From positions 13,001,201-13,065,200 of the forward strand of contig OW799237.1 in the NCBI GenBank assembly GCA_941918925.1: DNA of 64,000 nucleotides. The letters are read 5' to 3'. The translations under genes and the position numbers were made by a program. Within the stretch, counting starts at the first letter, position 1. Every line of letters starts with the position of its first letter. The notes under the pieces were generated by a model. It did not search any database. It was not told the DNA's origin and saw only the letters and a list, made by a program, of their open reading frames with translations. Source of the stretch: Phyto melanocephala (taxonomy: Eukaryota; Arthropoda; Insecta; Diptera; Rhinophoridae). Of this stretch, positions 57,438 to 64,000 are shown piece by piece.

Positions 57438-57983
57438 TTAACTGACCACTCATTGCTACCTTTGTAACCCCTTTTATGTTATTTTTAAGCTAAATCTAAT
57501 TATCCATTTTCTTTGTTGATTATCTCATAAAACCTATTCATTTATGCTAATTTATGCTGTCACTATATATTATTTTAGCTTAAAAGTCGATAAGTTAAAT
57601 TAACTGACCACTACAACGCTTTTACGCAAATAAAGAACCGTAAGAAAAACTTCCCCTAAACTCTTGACCACTCAAAAACAGTGGTTGTACAAGGGTCAGT
57701 TTTCTATGACTTAAATCGTTATTGTTTTTTTTTTCTATTGTTTGCACCCATGTTTACACAAGTCTAACAACAACAACTAAAGTATTATCTAAACTATCAA
57801 TTACAATATTTAATGACCATGATATACAATGTATAATCATGTATGTATGTTGTTAAAATTATATTCCTGCTTATGTTTGGAATTGTTGGAAAAAAAGTCA
57901 AATAAAAGAAGGGTCAGTTTATTGTTAACAAGGGAAAACAACAAACAAATAAAAAAAAAATGATATTATAAGTGGTCAGTTAA
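57438..57983. repeat. Inverted set of TTAACTGACCACT motifs
   Basis: TTAACTGACCACT lies at 57438 and 57600, with a partial TTGACCACT at 57664. The reverse form lies at 57691 (AAGGGTCAGTTTT), 57909 (AAGGGTCAGTTT) and 57971 (AGTGGTCAGTTAA). Three forward then three reverse copies are arranged around a centre near 57685. GATTTTAAAA-like words lie just outside both ends. Function unknown. Confidence 0.65.
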
Positions 57984-58240
57984 ATAATAATGACATTTTA
58001 AAAATCACACCTTTAGGGTTTGATTTCAGATTTTTCATGTGTTTAGAGCAGGGCAAAATGCGGGATACTGAATCATTAGCAAGGATTGGGCAATTAAGTT
58101 TATTTTTATGGAAAGTAAATTATTTTGGTTTAAGGAGAAAGTGAACTTTTCCTCTTCTTAATACTGCGTAGATTACTGGGGGATAGTAAAGAGTTAATAA
58201 ACTTTAAGTTGATTATTTTAAATTAAACAAATTCGACCAT

Positions 58241-58710
58241 TTAAATATTTTTATACAAAACTGTTTTAAAGGATGTTACAGAATATACTTGTGTACGAAA
58301 TGATTTTGTCTTAATTTGTGTCATAGACTGCTGCCAATTAAAATCTTTAACACATTTTGACAGCTGACAGTTTAAAGTAAACAGTTCTACAATTGTATTC
58401 AAATATATAAAATATTGAATTTGTTTAACGTTAATGTCTGTGCCCGTTCTGAGTGACCTGAAGATTGTTATTGAAGTGGTGCTGTTTATCATATTCGGAA
58501 TACGGAACAGACACGGTCAAGAAATTGTTGCCCTTTATTTATTCAAAAATCCTAATTTGCTACTGAATTTCCTTAAGGCATGAAAAAATTAAAATAAAAT
58601 AAAAAGGTGTCATTATCAGTTTATTTGAATTCTTTCTTAAACTCACCACACTAACTATATTGCTTTAACGTACAAATTTCTGATTGCTTTTTTACATAAA
58701 TATTTCCAAC
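58241..58710. other. Source of the segment duplicated at 62193-62371; no gene
   Basis: TTCTACAATTGTATTCAAAT (58384) and AATAAAAAGGTGTCATTATC (58598 on) recur almost unchanged at 62193 and 62263, but adjacent there. The 83-codon minus-strand frame here matches nothing known. Confidence 0.5.
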
Positions 58711-59200
58711 AAACACCTCTAACAACTTTTTAAGGTCCCCAGCTTAATTCCTCTATAAATGTTTAAGTAACTTTAGTTAAAGATTTTTATTTAGCCTTTT
58801 TTCTTTCTCCCTGTTAAAAAATGCTTAATTTTGTGGTTTAGACAACTTACCACACATTAAAAATTAATTTGAACCAATGTAATTATTATTAGTAAGATTA
58901 AAAGTAATCGTTAAGCAGATTCGTATATGTTTTTGAAATTCACCACACCAATTAAAACTCACCACACCTAAAAAATTTTTTTATTCAATAAAATATTTAG
59001 TAATTAAGTCCAAAATTGTAGCTAACATAAAATCTATATATACTTTAAACTCACCACTCATATTTTAAATACATGTTACAATTTTAAAATTCACCAACAC
59101 CTATAAAAGCATGGAATTCATATCTTAAAAATAATTTTAATCGAATTTATTCATATATATTTTTATGAAATATGTCTTTGTAAGTTTTAGAACTCACCAG

Positions 59201-60770
59201 TTTCTTGTTTAAATTATTATTAAAGACTAAGATAGTTTTAAAGAATAAAGCTTTTTTGTTTAAAAGTTGCACTAAATGTATGTGTACGTTCCTATGTGTC
59301 ATTTTAAAGTCTACCCTTAATTGCCTGAATTTAAATTTTTTCCCCTTATACAAATGCACTTTATTACACAAACACTGTTAAATAATTTTAAATGCAATCT
59401 GAATGCACATTTCTTAAAACCTTAAAAATTTCCTCCCCTATAAAGTCAGTGGAAAAAAGCATAATTACGAGAGTTACAATTAATTTGACATAATAAAGTA
59501 CTTAAAAGTTAAAAACAAAACACCTCCTGAAAATGAAAAAAAAAAAAAATACAAACAAAAAAATGCATTTACTTGCCAAGTTAAATGCAATTGCATGCAA
59601 CAAAGAACAAAATAAAAAAACAACATCAAAACGCACTTGTTGGTTGCACATATTATTGCTTGTGTTTTGTTATATGAATATATACAACAACAACTGCTGA
59701 ACACATCAAAGGTTATATTTATAGTATTGGTGATAAAACATTCATTATTCTGTTTGCGCAACAAAGCAAAAATTGCGTAAGGATTTTATTGCCTGCTGCT
59801 GCATTATTAACTCACACTTTTAACTTACATACTACTCGTAACAGCGACTACCCAGATAAATAGACAGGCGAAAGGACATTTACACAGACAGGGGTTGTGT
59901 GCCAAAAAAAAAAGAAGAGTGTTTTTTTTTTCGTTTTTTTGCAAATTGATTTTTCCAAGAGTACGAGCACAAAAAATGGAATGAAGGGTGGTGAATTTTT
60001 TTTTCGCACGATGACAATCTTTTGACAACCCGACAAAAATGTGTAAGGGAATCTTGTAAGTTGGAGTATTAACAATATTTTGCAAAAGTGGTTGTTTGCA
60101 AATTAATGAGCCTGGGAATATTTCGCTAAATTCCGTTACATTTTCCTAAGGTCTTTAAAGATTTGCATATTATTAATGGATTTTTACATTTACGTTTAAA
60201 TTTTTGCATACATCTGTAAATAGATAATAACGGTTGGAAGAAGAGTTTTTAATTTATTTTGATTATTATGATGGCATAGAAAAGGGCTTTGGCTTAAAAA
60301 AAGGTTACAAAAGTGTCAATATTTGACATATTGTAAAGGGTTAGCACGGTATTAAATAAGTAAATAGATTTTTGTTAAAAAAAGGTTGTCACATATGTAA
60401 TCTGTGATATGTAAAACAAATATTCATTAAAACTTCTCAGGAATCAAAATAATAATGATCAAAGACGATATTAAATTTGCACATGATTTGTCCAGCTGGT
60501 TAAAAGGAAAATTTAACTTTACCTTAAAACAAAATTTTATAAGTTGAAGATTTTAACAATTGATTTTTTGTTAGATTTTACTACATTTAGGTGCTTTATT
60601 TTGTATTGGTTTTTTAAGTGGTTTTAGTTTAATTTATTTAAAACTTATTTAAGTGTTTGCCTCTATGTTTAAACATTTTTAAACAAAATTTGATTTATTA
60701 AAATTAACTAAATACAAAAAAATATATATTTAGCAATATAAGACTTTTAAAACGACTTCTTCGGGCAGCC
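59201..60770. other. No gene seen
   Basis: AT-rich DNA in the middle of the motif field, with homopolymer runs at 59537-59549 and 59900-59940. Nothing else recognised. Confidence 0.5.
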
Positions 60771-60774
60771 GCCC

Positions 60775-61040
60775 GAAGGCATAGCTCACTTGTGTCCTCC
60801 GAGGGTCCCGTTGTGATACCGTAGGCACCATCGCCCGTTTGTCTATGTCCTCTGGCCGTCGTTCCTCAGCCATCCTGTCCTGTTCACGAAGGTATGGATC
60901 TTTCCCGGATCAACTGCGGAAGGACAAGTTTTACTTACAAGTATTCGTTGACCCAGAATCTGGCGTCTCAGGTCCCCGAAGGCAGGACAATTGCAGAAGT
61001 CGTTGTAAGGGATATTCAGCCTTTTCGCATGTGTACCTAT
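60775..61040 (-). pseudogene. LINE (Jockey-like) C-terminal fragment
   Basis: This GC-richer patch reads on the minus strand AKRLNIPYNDFCNCPAFGDL, RRQILGQRILVS, then VDPGKIHTFVNRTGWLRNDG and a stop near 60840. This is the C-terminal cysteine-rich tail and final helix of Jockey-like ORF2. A deletion has removed part of the C...C..H..C spacing between NDFC and NCPAF. The GC-rich sequence after the stop, ending GGCTGCCCGAAGAAGTCG near 60758, is probably its 3' untranslated region. It is the least decayed LINE fragment in the window. Confidence 0.75.
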
Positions 61041-61889
61041 AGGCCAGTGTCATAAATTATTGGGAATTTTTTTTGAGCTTTTTTAATAAAGTGGTTAATT
61101 TTTTAAAATGTTGAAAACACTGATTATGAATTAAAATACTTGCTTTTATATATATAAAATAATTTGATATTTAATATAATTTGAAATATAAAATAGTTTG
61201 ATGTTTAAAAGCATCTTTAAACTTAACTATTTGTTTTTAACTGTTGCCGCTTCTCTAACAAGTAGTAAATTTCTTTTAAAAAAATCGTGGTGAATTGTAT
61301 TAAATAACTTTTTTGTGGCTTAAAGACATCGAAACACTTTATTATATGTTAAGACGCATTTTTAAACTTACTTTAAGTTTTTTTTAAGAGTGTGGTGAAT
61401 TTCATTTAAAGGTGGTGAGTATTTGTATATAGAAAAGTTTTATGCCTTTAAGTTGGCGTTCTTTATTTGCATGGATTTTTATAGATAACCGTTAATTTAT
61501 TGCACATGTCAACTCTATCAAAGTGTGGTGAATTTGGTTATAAATGTATGTATGTTGATTGATCTATTTTTATTAGTTTAGAAGATTTTATCAAGTATTT
61601 AATGGAATATTGCATATAAAAAAAAGGCATATCAATTAACAACTGCATATGAGGTAATATTTATGTGTATATTAAAATTATGGTGTGGTGAGTTTTTAGT
61701 CCAAAATAGGAAACCTTTAAATTTTTCTATATTTCTGAGTTCTTGTAACGTGAAAATGTTTTTTAACTAAAAGTGATACGTTCATAGCACTTTTTTGTAA
61801 AAATATGGGGTATGGTGAATTACTAAAAAGTGTGGCAAATTTTAAAAACTTGGAGTTTTTTGAACTTTCGAATTTTTGCATTTGTAGTA

Positions 61890-62187
61890 ATATAATAAAG
61901 AGGAAAGCATGTTTGTATGTTGTGAGTTTTATTCGAAACTACTTAATCCAATTCAAAATTTTTTTTTACAAATGCTTTAGGTCTATCCTCCGAACGGTCA
62001 TAGGCTATATTTTTGTTTTTTTTTTTTTTGGTAGGCGTGGTACCTCCGATACAAATGAAACACATTTTATTATATATTTTGAACTTTAGCAGCTATTTTG
62101 TTCAAACTTTGTACGAGTTGCTATGATAACAATTTCCTAATTCGAGAATAAAATGGACAGGATCGTAGCAGGGGGTATGGTATCCCC
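61890..62187. repeat. Dispersed-repeat relic, possibly Helitron-related
   Basis: ATAATAAAGAGGAAAGCATG, TTTTATTCGAAACTACTTAA and TAGGCGTGGTACC resemble the opening and middle of AT-start insect Helitron derivatives. The right part GAATAAAATGGACAGGATCG, TAGCAGGGGGTATGGTAT is repeated at 62372-62445. No clean TC...CTAG ends were found. Confidence 0.4.
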
Positions 62188-62445
62188 CTGTTCTACAATT
62201 GTATTTAAATACATAAAATATTGAATTACCTTATTATTAAAATAATATGTACTAAAATAATAAAATAAAAAGGTGTCATTATCAGTTTATTTGAATTCTT
62301 TCTTAAACTTACCACACTAACTATATTGCTTAAACTTACAAATTTCTGATTGCTTTTTTGCATAAATATTGTACAAGTTGCTTTGATAGAAATTTCCTTA
62401 TTCGAGAATAAAATGGACAGGACCGTAGCAGGGGGTATGGTATCC
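62113..62445. repeat. Duplicated mosaic X-Y-X'
   Basis: About 75 bp at 62113-62187 (GAGTTGCTATGATA...GGGGGTATGGTATCCC) is repeated with a few changes at 62372-62445. The 180 bp between is a rearranged copy of 58384-58710 with its middle missing, and includes another CTTACCACAC motif. Confidence 0.75.
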
Positions 62446-63493
62446 CACACATACAAAAAATTAAATTTAATGTCATATATAGAAAAATATAAACGTAATT
62501 ATAAATATTTAAGCAAACATTTCGAAAAAATTACTATATTATTTTGAATTTTTTTAAAATGTATATGGAAAGTAATTGCACGAAGAGATTTTTTTTAATA
62601 AATTTCTTTTCAAAGCACTTTTATTTGATTCAAAGAACAAAAAAACTAATTTAGTTCTTTACATACAATAATGAATATCTGATAAATTTCTGCTATTACT
62701 TAACAATTTTTCAATTACTAAATCCTTTAGCTAACTTTGTGCAAAGAACACAGAAAAATATATACAACTTTTAACATCACTTAGGGTAACTACAACAAAT
62801 TAATCTACTATAAATTGTAGATTTTTGAAAGTAATATGGCGCCTAGCGGTCAAAAGTTTAATACAAAAAAAAAAAAAAACACCAACCAGCCAACCAGCCA
62901 ACCAACCATTCACCTTCGCATCAAACCATATTGTAAGCAACTACAAGGTAAAGGGTAATTCACGTATAAAACGATCACGAACAAATCAATAATATTCTCT
63001 TATGCTGTACCACAGCATACAGTCACTGGAATGAAAATGATATGCAACGCATATCATTTTGCTGGCTAGCTAAAAGAAATCTCAGTTTTCAATAAGTAAA
63101 GAGTATATAGAACTAACCGCCAGTAAATCAGAATGAAATAAATCGCTGGCAATAGAAAAATAACTATTGAATTCTATTAAAAAGTTGCCAGGAAAACACA
63201 CGATGCAATTGTCGGGGCGAAAGCTTTGATCTCTGCCGCCTGGGTCGCGTATGTAAAATGCCGCTGCAACAAGTTGCATTTAAATACAAACACAACAATA
63301 CAACAACAATGACAACAACAACGACGACAAAAAAGGAAGAAATTCAGCAGGGCATATTGTTGAAATATTTCAATTAACTTTTTTTAAGTTTTCCCTCTCC
63401 AGTTATATGAAGACAGTGTATCTTAAAGTGGCGTGTAGGATAATTAAATACTTGAAAAATATTTTCATAAATTTTACGAATATTTCCCAATTA
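62446..63493. other. No gene; structured, less AT-rich patch at 62985-63290
   Basis: A CCAACCAGCCAACCAG run lies at about 62880-62910 and CAACAA runs at 63285-63330. Between them are small hairpins (63002-63018 and 63034-63060) and a GC-richer block (63185-63270). The whole could be a promoter or 5' leader of a host gene, or a conserved non-coding element. No frame or splice structure supports a gene. Confidence 0.35.
63034..63060. repeat. Perfect 12-bp hairpin with a 3-base loop
   Basis: AAAATGATATGC, loop AAC, GCATATCATTTT. It is preceded at 63002-63018 by ATGCTGT-ACC-ACAGCAT. The stems are too short for a microRNA precursor. Confidence 0.8.
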
Positions 63494-64000
63494 TCTATAC
63501 ATATAAATAAAAGTGAAACTCTGTCTGTGTGTCTGTAAAACTGATCGGACTCAAACTTTGGCAACTTGTTGTACACATTCCAGGGAGTGTTTATGAGTGG
63601 CAAAATGTGGGCGGGGCCACGCCCATAAAAATTAGTTATCAGTTTTAGCTACTTGAACTTGATCGATTTTTCTGAAAGTTTGCACACATATTGAGCTGCC
63701 ATGACTATACAGTTTCGTGATTAGAAAAGTAGGCAGTGCCACGCCCATAAAAAAATTTATCATTATCAGCTACTTTAACTTCACCGATTTCTCTGAAACC
63801 TTGCTCACACATATTGAGCTGTCATGACTATATAATTTTTTTATTAGAAATGTGGGCAGGGCCACGCCCATAAAAAGTTATAATTTTGAGGTACTTGCAC
63901 AGGTTAAGCTGTCATGACTATACAGTTCCGTGTTTATAAAAGAGGGCACTGCCACGCCTATTTAAAAATGTTATAATTTTAAGCTTCTTGCACTTTTAGT
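63494..64000 (+). mobile_element. Second Helitron of the 30060 type, cut by the window end
   Basis: It starts TCTATACATATAAATAAAAG after an A and follows the first copy closely: GATCGGACTCAAACTTTGGC, CAGGGAGTGTTTATGAGTGG, then repeats with CCGATTT-TCTGAAA and CCACGCCCATAAAA boxes at about 63618, 63738, 63863 and 63953. Its 3' end lies beyond the window. Confidence 0.8.

Larger units (their letters stand above)
58637..61841. repeat. Field of CTCACCACA motifs, forward then reversed
   Basis: Forward copies of AA(C/A)T(C/T)ACCACAC lie at 58637, 58844, 58938, 58956, 59047, 59088 and 59191. Reverse copies (GTGTGGTGAATTT and variants) lie at 59986, 61286, 61390, 61411, 61522, 61683, 61810 and 61830. 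The core CACCAC/GTGGTG is rare in the rest of the window. Most copies sit next to TTTAAA-type sequence. The arrangement resembles subterminal arrays of transposase-binding sites or a regulatory site cluster. I cannot tell which. Confidence 0.6.

Noticed and set aside
59825..60085. Two overlapping 75-86-codon minus-strand frames
   Set aside because: The composition is dominated by homopolymer-encoded K and F, with no motif.
60839..61042. 67-codon plus-strand frame in the GC-rich patch
   Set aside because: The minus strand of the same patch gives a clear LINE C-terminus, so the plus frame is its shadow.
63034..63060. microRNA precursor
   Set aside because: The perfect stem is only 12 bp with a 3-base loop, too short for a Drosha/Dicer substrate.

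Overview
This is an AT-rich, intron-poor-looking stretch of animal nuclear DNA, most likely from a dipteran and probably a calyptrate fly (blow fly, flesh fly or house fly type). The inference rests on CAA and CATA simple repeats, mariner/Tc1-type transposase relics of the kind abundant in flies, DINE-1-like repeats ending in a TATACCC...GGGTATA hairpin, and Jockey-like LINE tails. I find no intact host protein-coding gene, no rRNA, no free-standing tRNA gene and no CRISPR array. The window is best read as intergenic or long-intron sequence filled with old mobile elements.

Layout. 0-8 kb: a TTA-flanked MITE (1507-1819), a LINE RNase H relic (2490-3225), a mariner trace (3725-4030), an internally deleted mariner with both ends (6447-7390) and a perfect fold-back MITE (7426-7542). 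8-16 kb: a doubtful coding relic (8480-9600), a mariner trace near 11.7 kb and a reverse-strand mariner transposase relic (14030-15075). 17-20 kb: a mariner relic beside a 2.4 kb DINE-1/Helentron-like element with 288-bp tandem repeats, itself hit by a 620-bp mariner. 21-22 kb: a pogo/Tigger relic with both ends. 23-27.3 kb: two MITEs and a decayed ~120-bp palindromic array. 29.5-31.4 kb: LINE tail, complete non-autonomous Helitron, mariner tail. 33-37.3 kb: mariner pieces and small inverted-repeat elements. 39-41.4 kb: a second DINE-1-like element carrying a short retroposed insert.

43-49.6 kb is the most informative part. It holds several copies of a tRNA-derived SINE family with target-site duplications. 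It also holds a full-length mariner (44861-46829) interrupted by one of these SINEs and by a 5'-truncated LINE. The 3' tail of that LINE resembles the SINE tail, so it is a candidate mobilising partner. 52.9-55.5 kb: a TA-flanked MITE, then a piggyBac relic nested at TTAA inside another inverted-repeat element. 56.1-56.7 kb: a third DINE-1-like copy. 57.4-62.4 kb: an unexplained field of repeated AACT(C/G)ACCAC motifs, forward on the left and reversed on the right, ending in a duplicated mosaic. The window closes inside a second Helitron (63494 onward).

Nothing here forms a pathway. The interaction that can be read is between elements: SINE and LINE, cut-and-paste elements with internally deleted derivatives, and nested insertions that give relative ages. 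Family assignments come from motifs I recognise by eye in conceptual translations; no database search was run.
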